Below, one piece after another: positions 8,898 to 17,254 of a DNA stretch of 64,000 bases (position 1 is its first letter; every line of letters begins with the position of its first letter). The stretch covers positions 598,308-662,307 of the forward strand of contig CAVQPS010000010.1 in the NCBI GenBank assembly GCA_963714795.1. The letters run 5' to 3'. A program made the translations under genes and the position numbers. The notes beneath the pieces are model-generated. The model did not search any database and was not told where the DNA came from. It saw nothing but the letters and a program-made list of their open reading frames with translations. The DNA is from DATIXJ01 sp963714795 (GTDB lineage Bacteria > Bacteroidota > Ignavibacteria > UBA10030 > SZUA-254).

Positions 8898-11672
8898 TTA
8901 TTTCACCAGCATCATCTTCTTCACATCGGAAAATGTTCCGGCGTTCAAACGGATGAAATATAATCCGCTCGGCAAATTACTTGCATTGAACTCCACCGAC
9001 TTACTCCCCGCTTGCTGTAACTCATCGACAAGTATCGTTACCTGTCTTCCCAACACATCATAGACCATCAGCCGCACATGAACACTTGTGGGCAGATCAT
9101 AACCGATGGTCGTCGTAGGATTGAACGGATTGGGATAATTTTGCCGGAGATTGAACCGCTTCGGGATGGGTATTGTCGCTATCACCTGCGGAGTCCTGTG
9201 AGATGCCGAAGATGAGCTGTCGATATGGAGGTACGATATATCGGTCACAGGCCTGACCGCTGTCAATGTTAACTTCGGAGAATTTCCCCCCGGCTTCCAA
9301 TACGTGTAATCAATCGGTCCGCAGAAAGCAGAATCGATTTTCCGTATGGTTTGATAGAGACTGAGCGCATCGAGCGAATCATATCCGGCAGGCATCTGGC
9401 AAATTCCGTTCACAGACGACATGTACTGATCGAGCACATCGGTAATAACATAAATCGATTTTCCATTGAGCGGATTTGCACCACCCTCATCGAAAATCAG
9501 ATCGCCGAAACCAAACGCGGTAACGCCGTACAGACTTGCAAGAAGATTAACCTTGAGAGCGGTTGCTTCGGCAAAGAGTATATTATTTTGTTTTGATGGA
9601 GGCCATGAACTCACCACCTTGGAAATCGGACTGAGACACGTCGGTGACCCCGTGTGCATGTTCCCCCAGCTGTCGACGAGCGATTTGACGACATCCGTAT
9701 ATTTCTTCATCAGGACCGTATGAGACGAATGCACATCGCGAGTGAGACCGATTTGAATAGTATGCCCTGCCATTACCGCCATCAGCATATCAACAGCGTT
9801 TGGTTTCGTGTATTGGTAAATTGTGGAATTTATGTACATGGCCTTCGCCGACTTTATACCACCGGGGAATGTCCAAACCGGCTTGACGCTTTGCTTGAGC
9901 GATGTTCCCGGTTTGGGACTCATGCACACACCCTGGATCTGCACGGTATCGCCATAAAGCAATCCATCAGGAAAACTCAGTACGACCGTTAATCTCGCGG
10001 CGTCGTACGTCTGCGTCGCAGCGGGCTGAACCACCAAACTATCAACGATCGCGTACTTGAACGTAATCTTCAAACCTGTTACAGCGGTCGTATACCATGT
10101 ACTGACAAGGTTCTGCAATCCCGTTGCGAAGAACGCCTGAGAAACGAGTAATTTGTTGATCGCCTTTCCGTACGTTTTCCCATCCGAGCTTTTTGCCAGA
10201 GCGATACTGTCCGACATGAACGTACGATATCCGAGGTTGAATGTGCTGTCAAAACTGTTATAGAAATCGGCATTCGTGTAAAACTCTCCGGTACTAAGTT
10301 TGACAACGATCGGCTGAAAGTTCGGCGGAACCGTTTGTACCCAGCGTGACTGCAGAGATTCTTTAAGAATGTATGTTCCTCTGCAAAGAGAATCGATGAA
10401 GTAATTCCCGCTGCTGTCGGTAGTAACTTGCCGCTGAAATGGGATGCCAAAACAATCATTCCCGTTGATTGTAATTGTCCAGCTACCAACGCTGTGCCCG
10501 TTTGCATAGCAATGACCGCTGATGATTGCACCATTATTTGGGACTTCTCCGAAATTCGCAGTGTCGATGTGCGCGCTCTCGGACAAATCAAAATCATAAT
10601 AGCCATCGACCGGCGAGATCATGATCCAACCGGAAGGTCTGCCCGCATCAATTTCATAATATCCCGAATAAAGGCTATCAAACATATAATGACCTGTGCT
10701 GTCCGAGTATGTGGTTCGGTCGTAATCACCGTAGAGGTCCACCTCGATTCCTGCGATACCGGTTTCACCGCTGTCCTTAACTCCATTCTTATTCCTATCG
10801 TAGAATAACCATCCACCGATGGACGAACTCCTGCTGGAAAGAAAACCGCCGAAATTTGCAGTGTCAATCGTGATGCCGCCGAGAAGATTGTCAAATTCAT
10901 AATACTGCGATGGCGGCGACGAGAAATACCAATAATAAGAGTTCGCTGCCACGATGTAGGATCCGGGATAAAGACTATCAATCATAAAATGACCCGTGCT
11001 GTCCGAAAATACGGTGCGGTTGTCATCGCCGGTGAGGTCCACTTCAATCCCTGCGATCCCGGCTTCACCACTGTCCCTAACACCGTTTTTATTCAGATCA
11101 TTGAACAGCAATCCTCCGATGGCGCACGTCTTTCCGTACGGTGGCGGATAATAGTTGCCGAAATTGAGACCGGTAATATTTGTTACAAGATCGTGAACGA
11201 AAATATCATACGCGCTGCCGTTGAGAGGAAATGTCTGGTAACCGGCATCATCATAAATATAATATTCACCGGTATCGACAACGGCGGCTGAAAAATAACC
11301 GGTGGAATCCGTGTATAGATCAAAATAGTCCGGTCCATCAATCTCAACTTCCTGGTTGGGAACCAATATTTCGGAGCTATCCCGAATGCCGTTATCATTC
11401 GCATCGCTGAACACATATCCTGAGAGTATTGCACACTGATGCCAATTCCCGAAATTCGCCGTGATGGTACTTTCCGGTGTGGCAAGAGTAATTTGCCGGC
11501 TTCCGGACGGAGGCGAAATCGGTGTCCAGCCAGAATCGCCCTGATCGCTGACGGTATATGTACCTGCCGGCAGATAAAAACTATACGCACCGTTGCCATC
11601 AGCCCACGCGGTTTCCGAAAACAGATTTCCCGTTGCAGTAATCATCCAATCTCCGTCATTCAATGGCGGATC
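8898..11672 (-). CDS. SdrD B-like T9SS cargo protein, C-terminal part of a frameshifted gene
   Basis: Downstream reading frame of a gene that starts at 12492. From about NDPPLNDGDW onward it encodes SdrD B-like repeats (FSDANDNGIRDSSE, FNDLNKNGVRDSGE, FYDRNKNGVKDSGE), a domain of unknown function shared with the protein at 365-4057 (HTGSPTCL, LFAEATALKVN, NPLNGKSIYVI), and a type A sorting domain (NYPNPFNPTTTIGYDL ... KKMMLVK). The frame is also open upstream to 12152, but that stretch is meaningless because the other frame is coding there. Joining the two parts needs a single +1 shift at the UGA of the upstream frame. This could be a real mutation, a sequencing or assembly error, or, less likely, a programmed shift. 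Confidence 0.82.
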   Translation of the reverse strand, partial: DPPLNDGDWMITATGNLFSETAWADGNGAYSFYLPAGTYTVSDQGDSGWTPISPPSGSRQITLATPESTITANFGNWHQCAILSGYVFSDANDNGIRDSSEILVPNQEVEIDGPDYFDLYTDSTGYFSAAVVDTGEYYIYDDAGYQTFPLNGSAYDIFVHDLVTNITGLNFGNYYPPPYGKTCAIGGLLFNDLNKNGVRDSGEAGIAGIEVDLTGDDNRTVFSDSTGHFMIDSLYPGSYIVAANSYYWYFSSPPSQYYEFDNLLGGITIDTANFGGFLSSRSSSIGGWLFYDRNKNGVKDSGETGIAGIEVDLYGDYDRTTYSDSTGHYMFDSLYSGYYEIDAGRPSGWIMISPVDGYYDFDLSESAHIDTANFGEVPNNGAIISGHCYANGHSVGSWTITINGNDCFGIPFQRQVTTDSSGNYFIDSLCRGTYILKESLQSRWVQTVPPNFQPIVVKLSTGEFYTNADFYNSFDSTFNLGYRTFMSDSIALAKSSDGKTYGKAINKLLVSQAFFATGLQNLVSTWYTTAVTGLKITFKYAIVDSLVVQPAATQTYDAARLTVVLSFPDGLLYGDTVQIQGVCMSPKPGTSLKQSVKPVWTFPGGIKSAKAMYINSTIYQYTKPNAVDMLMAVMAGHTIQIGLTRDVHSSHTVLMKKYTDVVKSLVDSWGNMHTGSPTCLSPISKVVSSWPPSKQNNILFAEATALKVNLLASLYGVTAFGFGDLIFDEGGANPLNGKSIYVITDVLDQYMSSVNGICQMPAGYDSLDALSLYQTIRKIDSAFCGPIDYTYWKPGGNSPKLTLTAVRPVTDISYLHIDSSSSASHRTPQVIATIPIPKRFNLRQNYPNPFNPTTTIGYDLPTSVHVRLMVYDVLGRQVTILVDELQQAGSKSVEFNASNLPSGLYFIRLNAGTFSDVKKMMLVK

Positions 11673-12492
11673 ATTCAGAGTCCCGGAGGCCGTTTTGGTT
11701 GATGTCAAAATATGCAACTCCACTGATCGTTCCGCCGGTAAATACGATAACGTTATCGATGTACCATCCCGGAAAATCATTGCTGAGCTCATCTCCGGTA
11801 TCAAAGTGAAAACGGATATTGATGGTTTGATTAGCGTAGGCACTAAGATCGACATCCATAATGATCCATCCGGCAGTGTTGCCGGAACTGGAATTGGTGT
11901 CATTCCATGTTGCACCACCGTCGGTGCTGACACCGACCGAGCAGAAATCTTTTCCACCCTGAGTATTAAAATTTTCATTGAACAAAAGATGGATCGGTAA
12001 TGTAGCTCCGGTAAGATTGATCGGCGGGGAAACGAGAGACTGATCGACTCGGCTGCCGGTATTGTAGTTGCCGGTGCTGTCGATCCCGCACCACCAGGAA
12101 TGTGTGGGCGAGACGTACGATGCCGTATCCTGATGCCAAAGAGTATCGGCATGCGTGTCGACAGTCCATCCGTTAATGCCGCTCTCCATGTCGTCGAGGA
12201 AATAAACTCCGCTCGAAGTTTTGGCCTGTTTATTGAAAACGATCTTCGCGTTGTGAGTTACCTTCTTCGAAGAAGTTTTCAGACCTTGCGGTTTATGTTT
12301 CTTACGGATCTGTTGCTTGATTGTTTTTTTTGCTGTCTTCAAAACCCGTTGAGGATGCGGATGTTTGATTGTGCGAGCACTTTCGGCTGCAAACGAAAAA
12401 CAGTTTGTGGCGAACAGGAACAGTGCAATAATGAGAATTAATATTTTAATGGCGTAGCGGGATGCGCCCGAAAAGAAGTAGAAAGAGTTCAT
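11671..12492 (-). CDS. SdrD B-like T9SS cargo protein, N-terminal part of a frameshifted gene
   Basis: 273 residues. The start ATG is preceded by AAGGGAG five nt upstream. A long hydrophobic signal segment (AIKILILIIALFLFATNCFSF) is followed by a very basic stretch rich in KK and KT pairs (about residues 40-80). A MAM-like module follows (LDDMESGINGW ... GWYIDNVIVF), similar to the one in the protein at 365-4057. The frame stops inside the first SdrD repeat (FDINQNGLRDSE, then UGA). The continuation lies in the +1 frame (8898-11672). Alone, this product would lack its repeats and its sorting signal, so it would not be anchored by T9SS. Confidence 0.82.
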   Translation of the reverse strand: MNSFYFFSGASRYAIKILILIIALFLFATNCFSFAAESARTIKHPHPQRVLKTAKKTIKQQIRKKHKPQGLKTSSKKVTHNAKIVFNKQAKTSSGVYFLDDMESGINGWTVDTHADTLWHQDTASYVSPTHSWWCGIDSTGNYNTGSRVDQSLVSPPINLTGATLPIHLLFNENFNTQGGKDFCSVGVSTDGGATWNDTNSSSGNTAGWIIMDVDLSAYANQTINIRFHFDTGDELSNDFPGWYIDNVIVFTGGTISGVAYFDINQNGLRDSE

Positions 12493-12702
12493 AAAAACTC
12501 CCTTCGAAAGAAGTCGACAGCAAGAGGATTAAAAAGCAGGAACAGGTAGGAAGTGATACGGTAATCTACCGCTCTTTGTTGACAAAATCAAGCCGTGAAG
12601 TTTAAATTACTCTCCCTTTTTCTTCACTCCCACGTCGCCAAAATGGCGAAATATACACTGTTTTTCACAATATTAAACGGCTTGAGCGTCCAACATTGAT
12701 TC

Positions 12703-13083
12703 CTATTTCAAACCGTACTTTTTGATATGTTCATATCCGATATAAGAAACTCCGCCAAGCTCAATCGACTGCAAAATGGTCTGCCATGTCCCGAATTTTT
12801 CCTGATTTTCCATTTCTAATTTCCAGGGAGACATGAGATCGGGTTTTCCCTGAAAAACATTGCCGAAGACATCCGGCGATTGAACGGCAAACGGATTATC
12901 GAAAAACCACAATGAATTGGGATGAGAAAAAGTGGGCTTGACGAATAACGATTCTGAACGTAATGTGTTTATCTCCCTCAAAGAACTGTCCGGCTTTTGT
13001 TCCTGACTGCTTCCCATGCTCGTCAGCACAAAAAGAAGGATCACCACAGCTCCGAATTGAGAGAAACATTTTTCAAGGTTCAT
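12703..13083 (-). CDS. Small secreted protein of unknown function
   Basis: 126 residues from the internal ATG (MNLEKCFSQF). A GTG start at 13131 would overlap the upstream gene, so the ATG 14 nt after that gene's stop is preferred. A signal peptide is visible (FGAVVILLFVLTSMGSSQ), giving a mature protein of about 95 residues with several prolines and aromatic residues. No family was recognised. It is the last of a minus-strand run (13098, 13550, 14115, 14310), which suggests cotranscription with MsrB and small membrane proteins. Confidence 0.65.
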   Translation of the reverse strand: MNLEKCFSQFGAVVILLFVLTSMGSSQEQKPDSSLREINTLRSESLFVKPTFSHPNSLWFFDNPFAVQSPDVFGNVFQGKPDLMSPWKLEMENQEKFGTWQTILQSIELGGVSYIGYEHIKKYGLK

Positions 13084-13097
13084 ATCAACTTCATCGA

Positions 13098-13544
13098 TTA
13101 TGTCCCTCGTGCATTTCCAAACAACGACCACAAAAAAGCACCGATCGCTAACGGGAGAAGTATCTCACTGCCGATTGCACCCGGCGGCGGGCTTGCAATT
13201 TCCAACGGCTTCAGATGACCGGCGGCAATTCTCAAAATCTGTTCGATTGCCGAAACACCGAGCATCGCCGGAACAAAAAACCGGTACCGGAAAATCACCA
13301 GCCAGTAAAACAGCGCAAGCAAGAATTGTAACGCTCCCCATTGAGCGAATAGCGCAATTATGTTTGTCCCGCCCGGCACGTCAACGACAATTCCTGCAAT
13401 AGAGTTCGCTCCTCCGTCCGGCGCGAAGATATGAATGAGACTCCGAACCGTACTGACAACTGCAATCACAATCAAAAAATAAAAAGGGATTTTCGGACCT
13501 GAATATTCTTGATTGACCGCAGGAAATAAACGCGCCCAATCCAT
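13098..13544 (-). CDS. Four-helix integral membrane protein of unknown function
   Basis: 148 residues with about four hydrophobic segments (FYFLIVIAVVSTV, FLLALFYWLVIF, a FVPAMLGV region, and LLPLAIGAFLWSLF). No catalytic motif was recognised. The start lies 5 nt after the stop of msrB, so the two are very likely cotranscribed and possibly translationally coupled. It sits in the inner membrane by inference. Function unknown. Confidence 0.75.
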   Translation of the reverse strand: MDWARLFPAVNQEYSGPKIPFYFLIVIAVVSTVRSLIHIFAPDGGANSIAGIVVDVPGGTNIIALFAQWGALQFLLALFYWLVIFRYRFFVPAMLGVSAIEQILRIAAGHLKPLEIASPPPGAIGSEILLPLAIGAFLWSLFGNARGT

Positions 13545-13549
13545 AATTG

Positions 13550-14101
13550 TTACTCCGTTTTCTGATGCGTCGTATCGTCAGGCACGAATTCCAGAACAAT
13601 GGAGTTCATGCAAAAACGCTTTCCGGTCGGCGGCGGACCGTCGTCAAACAGATGCCCGAGATGACTTCCGCACCGCCCGCATTGCACTTCCGTTCTGTTC
13701 ATTCCATACGAATCGTCCGGCAGGTAAATAACTGCATTTTTTCTAAAAGTTTCGAAAAAGCTGGGCCAGCCGCACGAGCTTGCAAACTTCGTATCGGACC
13801 GGAACAATTTGTTGCCGCACACAGCGCAATAATATGTGCCGAGGCCCGTAAAATCCCAATACTTTCCGGTGAACGGACGTTCGGTGTCTTTTTCCCGCGC
13901 AACAGCATACACATCTTCGGGAAGAACCTTTTTCCATTCGGCATTCGTGATTTTCAAAACCGTGGTATCGGTTCGTGAATAATATGGATTTCCGGTTGAA
14001 TCTTTCATTGATGTCGCCTCCGTTTTATTTTGACAGCTTGCCATCGACGAAACTGCGACGGCAAATGAGATTATTGTCAATATTTTATTGAAATTTTTCA
14101 T
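13550..14101 (-). CDS. msrB: Lipoprotein peptide-methionine (R)-S-oxide reductase MsrB
   Basis: Reduces methionine-R-sulfoxide in oxidised proteins. Numbering from the first possible ATG (14107), the family signatures are two zinc CxxC pairs (C94/C97 in CAVC, C143/C146 in CGRC), SCGWPSF with a possible resolving Cys at 112, HLGHLFDDGP, and RFCMNS with catalytic Cys 166. The N-terminus is a lipoprotein signal with lipobox SMASC, so the enzyme probably acts on the periplasmic side of a membrane. The ATG at 14101 is preferred because GGAG lies 8 nt upstream; from the ATG at 14107 the gap is only 2 nt. A separate msrA lies at 22628-23140, so both sulfoxide stereoisomers are covered by unlinked genes. 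Confidence 0.93.
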   Translation of the reverse strand: MKNFNKILTIISFAVAVSSMASCQNKTEATSMKDSTGNPYYSRTDTTVLKITNAEWKKVLPEDVYAVAREKDTERPFTGKYWDFTGLGTYYCAVCGNKLFRSDTKFASSCGWPSFFETFRKNAVIYLPDDSYGMNRTEVQCGRCGSHLGHLFDDGPPPTGKRFCMNSIVLEFVPDDTTHQKTE

Positions 14102-14114
14102 TAACATTACTCCT

Positions 14115-14306
14115 TCACATTTTTTTCCGACCTATCAGCGCACCAATTGCCATGCCGATAACAATGCCGCATCCGACGCCAATCGGAAGGTTATTCATTG
14201 CCACTCCTGCACCCGCGCCGATTGCCATACCGAGCCCTATCCCTCTTAACATGAAACTACCGGTTTTTCGTGCCGGTACATCGGGAGAATTTTTATCGTC
14301 GTTCAT
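14115..14306 (-). CDS. Small glycine-zipper membrane protein
   Basis: 63 residues: a short polar head (MNDDKNSPDVPARKTG) and a hydrophobic tail rich in GxxxG and small residues (GIGLGMAIGAGAGVAMNN, GVGCGIVIGMAIGALIG) ending in RKKM. Such glycine-zipper patterns mark tightly packed membrane helices. It is packed between msrB and the ICMT-like gene with gaps of fewer than 15 nt, which supports a real, cotranscribed gene. Function unknown. Confidence 0.65.
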   Translation of the reverse strand: MNDDKNSPDVPARKTGSFMLRGIGLGMAIGAGAGVAMNNLPIGVGCGIVIGMAIGALIGRKKM

Positions 14307-14309
14307 TTA

Positions 14310-14792
14310 TCACTCCTTTAATTTTGGTAACCAACGGTTTACCTGACGGCAATATGTTTCGTACTCTTGTCCGAAGGTTTTTCGCAAAGTAAGTTCTTCA
14401 TAAAAAACGACAAAACAATGTGATAACAGAAAGAGTATCCCGGTATAACCAAGAAGCCACAACGATTGATAGAAAAGCGCCGCACCGGCAATGGAAACGA
14501 TCGCACCAACGTACATTGGATTCCGGACGAATCGGTACGGACCCTGAATCACCAGTTTCCGGGGCGGATCGAATGGTGCCGGCGTACCTTTTCCGGTTGA
14601 TACAAATGTCAAAATGCACGACAGCGCAACCACTGCACCGACGATTCCGACAACCATCCCGGCAACCTGCGGCAGTTCAATCACCGTTGGGCGGACAATA
14701 CCCGACCAAGTTAAAAGACGTGCCGGAACATAAATAAGGACAAGACCGATAAAGATCGTCGCATAAATGATTGTACGAATAATAACAAACAT
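14310..14792 (-). CDS. Isoprenylcysteine carboxyl methyltransferase / PEMT-like membrane protein
   Basis: 160 residues with about four membrane segments. The C-terminal half has the signature of the ICMT/PEMT-type methyltransferases: GPYRFVRNPMYVG, then the EELTLRKTFGQEYETY region, then VNRWLPK. Bacterial members of this fold are S-adenosylmethionine-dependent membrane methyltransferases whose substrates are mostly unknown; prenylated protein substrates are not expected here. It is the first gene of the run leading into msrB. A MITE lies immediately upstream of its start, so its promoter may have been altered or supplied by that element. Confidence 0.82.
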   Translation of the reverse strand: MFVIIRTIIYATIFIGLVLIYVPARLLTWSGIVRPTVIELPQVAGMVVGIVGAVVALSCILTFVSTGKGTPAPFDPPRKLVIQGPYRFVRNPMYVGAIVSIAGAALFYQSLWLLGYTGILFLLSHCFVVFYEELTLRKTFGQEYETYCRQVNRWLPKLKE

Positions 14793-14803
14793 ATTGCCCT
14801 TCA

Positions 14804-14934
14804 GGTACTGTCCTAATTTGTGCGGTCGGGTCTTTCGACCCGACCGAAACCCGCTGATATCAGGTCGTCCCGAAGGGATCCCCTTGGGAAAAGACCTGAC
14901 ATCACCCAGATCCGTTTCATATTAGGACAGCACC
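14804..14934. mobile_element. 131-bp MITE-like element with 14-bp terminal inverted repeats
   Basis: The ends are inverted repeats matching at 13 of 14 positions (GGTACTGTCCTAAT at 14804-14817; complement of GGTGCTGTCCTAAT at 14921-14934). The element is flanked by a perfect 8-bp direct repeat GCCCTTCA (14796-14803 and 14935-14942), which is the expected target-site duplication. Inside are two further hairpins (GGTCGGGTC/GACCCGACC, and AGGTC...GACCT enclosing TCCCGAAGGGA-like arms). There is no transposase inside, so it must be mobilised by an element elsewhere. An 8-bp duplication would fit several insertion-sequence families; the parent family cannot be named from the ends alone. Confidence 0.85.
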
Positions 14935-14991
14935 GCCCTTCAACGAATTTAGGAAATATTGTTCGAATTCCTGTCCTCGCGACTCACAAAT

Positions 14992-15939
14992 TTATTTGGA
15001 AGCCGATGCCTGTCCGATATTAAACACCATTCCGTACGGATCTCTGATGTAACAGCGCGGCACGGAAGGATCCTCTTCGATCACGATGCAACCGGCGGCG
15101 ACAAGTTTTTTCTTCGTCGCCTGAATATCCTGAACAAGAAATTCAAACACCGGTCCGTGGTCATCTCCCTTTTCGACAAATAAACAAAACGATCCGGTCT
15201 CGAAGCCGACGATTTCCGGATATTCTTTGGTCACCTGCAAACCAAGCACGGATTTATAAAATTGAATCGCCTCCGGCCATTTTTTGGTTCGGATGATAAT
15301 GTCTCTGGAGGATTTGAATTTTGAGGGCATGGTGGTCTCATTTATAATTTTAATTTCTATTCGACTGAGAGAACGAAGTAGATGCTTGAATTTTTCTTGG
15401 TCAATAAATATGGCATCGTTCGGTCTAAACCACTGAAGTATTTTGCAATTTTTTATTTCATCTATTCCGACTCCTCTATTGTGGATAATTGAACGTCTGA
15501 TGAGGCGCATGTCTCCAAAAACAATACTCTCCACGAATTTCTTCTCGACTTTAAACAAATCTGCGATCCTTTGTCGAGATTGATCATCCCAATATTGATA
15601 GATAGACACGAATGCCATATTTCCAATAAAGATATGATTAGTTCCACCACCGCTATTCCGGGATTTGAAGTCCTGATGAGTGCTTTGATGATAGCGGACT
15701 GCATCAGGATTATTCGGATCACCATCACCGTAGATGGTCCACGCCGAATCCAGAAATTGTTTTTGAATTTCAACCGGTTGATCGGTTTGGGATTGTTGCA
15801 GGAAATTCTTTTGGAATTTTTCAATTTCAATAAGGTTGAGATCAAAGCCACGAAGTGAATCAAAGTAAACGCCAGTGATTGCGTGAACCACTTGACCAAA
15901 ATCGTTTAATATGTTCTTGATCTCATCATTATGAGACAT
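14992..15939 (-). CDS. Fusion of a HEPN-like domain and a VOC (glyoxalase-like) domain
   Basis: 315 residues. Residues from about 204 (MPSKFKSSRDIIIR, ATG at 15330) to the end form a vicinal-oxygen-chelate domain of about 112 residues (FYKSVLGLQV, FEFLVQDIQATKKKLVAAG, YIRDPYGMVFNIGQ). This domain could be a complete VOC protein by itself. The first 200 residues are a helical domain of unknown role containing R148-x4-H153-N (RRSIIHN), the pattern of HEPN-type ribonucleases, next to FGDMRLI. No stop or internal ribosome site separates the parts. The join may be an accidental in-frame fusion of two genes. The MITE lies 57 bp beyond the 3' end, in a visibly AT-rich patch. Confidence 0.7.
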   Translation of the reverse strand: MSHNDEIKNILNDFGQVVHAITGVYFDSLRGFDLNLIEIEKFQKNFLQQSQTDQPVEIQKQFLDSAWTIYGDGDPNNPDAVRYHQSTHQDFKSRNSGGGTNHIFIGNMAFVSIYQYWDDQSRQRIADLFKVEKKFVESIVFGDMRLIRRSIIHNRGVGIDEIKNCKILQWFRPNDAIFIDQEKFKHLLRSLSRIEIKIINETTMPSKFKSSRDIIIRTKKWPEAIQFYKSVLGLQVTKEYPEIVGFETGSFCLFVEKGDDHGPVFEFLVQDIQATKKKLVAAGCIVIEEDPSVPRCYIRDPYGMVFNIGQASASK

Positions 15940-15992
15940 TGGTACGACCTTTCTCTCATCTCGAATCCGTTATATGTCTATCATTTTAAATT

Positions 15993-16937
15993 TCATTTAA
16001 GACCTTTTTTTGTAAAGACATAAAAAGAACTTGGAGATGCCCACATATTATGTTCGGTTTGCTCAATAAATGTAGTATCTGATCGTGCAGTAAAGGCAGA
16101 ATGTGATAACTCCAATATCCGCGCAACATAGAATTTACTATCCAAGTAATGTTCTACCGTAAATTTTTCATCTGTAGAATAAGTAATAAATGAACGAAAA
16201 TCGACGGGGGAATTGGATGAATCGAAATTTGCAATTTGAATTGGTGTCAGCAGTGGTGTATGATCTACCTGAAATTCTAAGTGCCGCCCTTCTGAATATT
16301 CTTCTCGATATTCTTGTCGGTATTCCTCTTCAGGAAAATAAATTAGAGTATCACTTGACAACACAGGGTATGAAGGCATTAAGATAATTTCACCCGAAAC
16401 AAGATTATAAGCTGCTTGAGATATTGTGGTATGAGGAGGAATAAAAGTTATACGCTCAGGTTTAGTTATGCGGGTTAATGAGTTACTGAAAGTTTGTTGA
16501 AACCATTCGCTGGAACTTTTGTTTGTCTTTTTTTCATCTCCATTTACAAACCCGCGAAGAAAGTTTGTAAACCAATACTCGGACGAACTGACTGCTTTTG
16601 TCTGCTCTTCTCCAATGGTCGAAGTACTGCCACTCGTTGCCATCGTTATACTTTCGTCCCAGTAATCATGCTTAGTTGTTCCCGTAATAAATGAGCATTT
16701 TTTCCAGTCGATATAAAGCGGGTATTCAGTTTTATTGTGAATAAATATTCCCATAACACCATTTTCACCCCAAAACATATAAACAACTCGTAAAGTATCA
16801 TTTTCAAAGAAAAGATAGTTGTCATGAGAGCGGCAATTAGTTGAACCAACCTCGACAACCTGAAGAAGCATTGGGGATGGACATCCCTCAAAAAATAGCA
16901 ACAATAAAAAACAAATAATCATAGGTATTGTTTTCAT
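15993..16937 (-). CDS. Lipoprotein of unknown function
   Basis: 314 residues. The ATG is preceded by AAAGGA six nt upstream. The N-terminus is a lipoprotein signal (MKTIPMIICFLLLLFFEGC, acceptor Cys at residue 19). The sequence includes MGIFIHNKTEYPLYIDWKKCSFI, a pattern I associate with a Bacteroidota lipoprotein family of unknown role, and a charged stretch EEEYRQEYREEYSEG. It follows the HEPN-like/VOC gene in order but has a 53-bp gap, so cotranscription is uncertain. Probable membrane-anchored protein; no enzymatic motif was seen. Confidence 0.75.
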   Translation of the reverse strand: MKTIPMIICFLLLLFFEGCPSPMLLQVVEVGSTNCRSHDNYLFFENDTLRVVYMFWGENGVMGIFIHNKTEYPLYIDWKKCSFITGTTKHDYWDESITMATSGSTSTIGEEQTKAVSSSEYWFTNFLRGFVNGDEKKTNKSSSEWFQQTFSNSLTRITKPERITFIPPHTTISQAAYNLVSGEIILMPSYPVLSSDTLIYFPEEEYRQEYREEYSEGRHLEFQVDHTPLLTPIQIANFDSSNSPVDFRSFITYSTDEKFTVEHYLDSKFYVARILELSHSAFTARSDTTFIEQTEHNMWASPSSFYVFTKKGLK

Positions 16938-17121
16938 TGTTATCCTTTTTTAAAAGTTGTTAGTTCTTATGCTATGCAGTGCAATACTAGGAAAAGAATC
17001 CATTTCTCCCCCTTCCGCAAATATACATCTTCTTTTGTCAAACCTCAAGAACCGGTTTTGTCTCAATTTTGGAACTATAAAAAAACCGTCTCGGTTCTAC
17101 CTCGTCGGCAATTGCCATAAC

Positions 17122-17147
17122 ATCCTCTCCTTAAATAAGGAGAGGAT
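17122..17147. repeat. Perfect 12-bp inverted repeat, dispersed-repeat type
   Basis: Arms ATCCTCTCCTTA and TAAGGAGAGGAT flank a 2-nt loop in the otherwise empty 317-bp space 16938-17254. It is followed by TATAGGTGAGGTC, not by a T run, so it is not a standard terminator. The same general text (CTCTCC...GGAGAGG followed by GGTGAGGT) resembles a dispersed intergenic repeat seen in many bacterial genomes; that identification is from memory. Nothing else was recognised in this gap. Confidence 0.6.
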
Positions 17148-17254
17148 TATAGGTGAGGTCTTCATCAATCTTCAGCGACAACCTATTTTCTCTTGTCATT
17201 GTATTCCCGATTAATTATATTTGATGCTCGTAAAATATATTTAACCTATTGCTT

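Noticed and set aside
12100..12441. Plus-strand ORF of 113 codons opposite the signal-peptide region of the frameshifted gene
   Set aside because: Antisense to a well supported signal peptide and MAM-like module.
14820..15023. Plus-strand ORF of 67 codons
   Set aside because: Most of it lies inside the MITE hairpins; it is a by-product of the palindromes.
16957..17214. Plus-strand ORF of 85 codons in the gap before the PAP2 gene
   Set aside because: It runs through the palindromic repeat and has no protein-like features.
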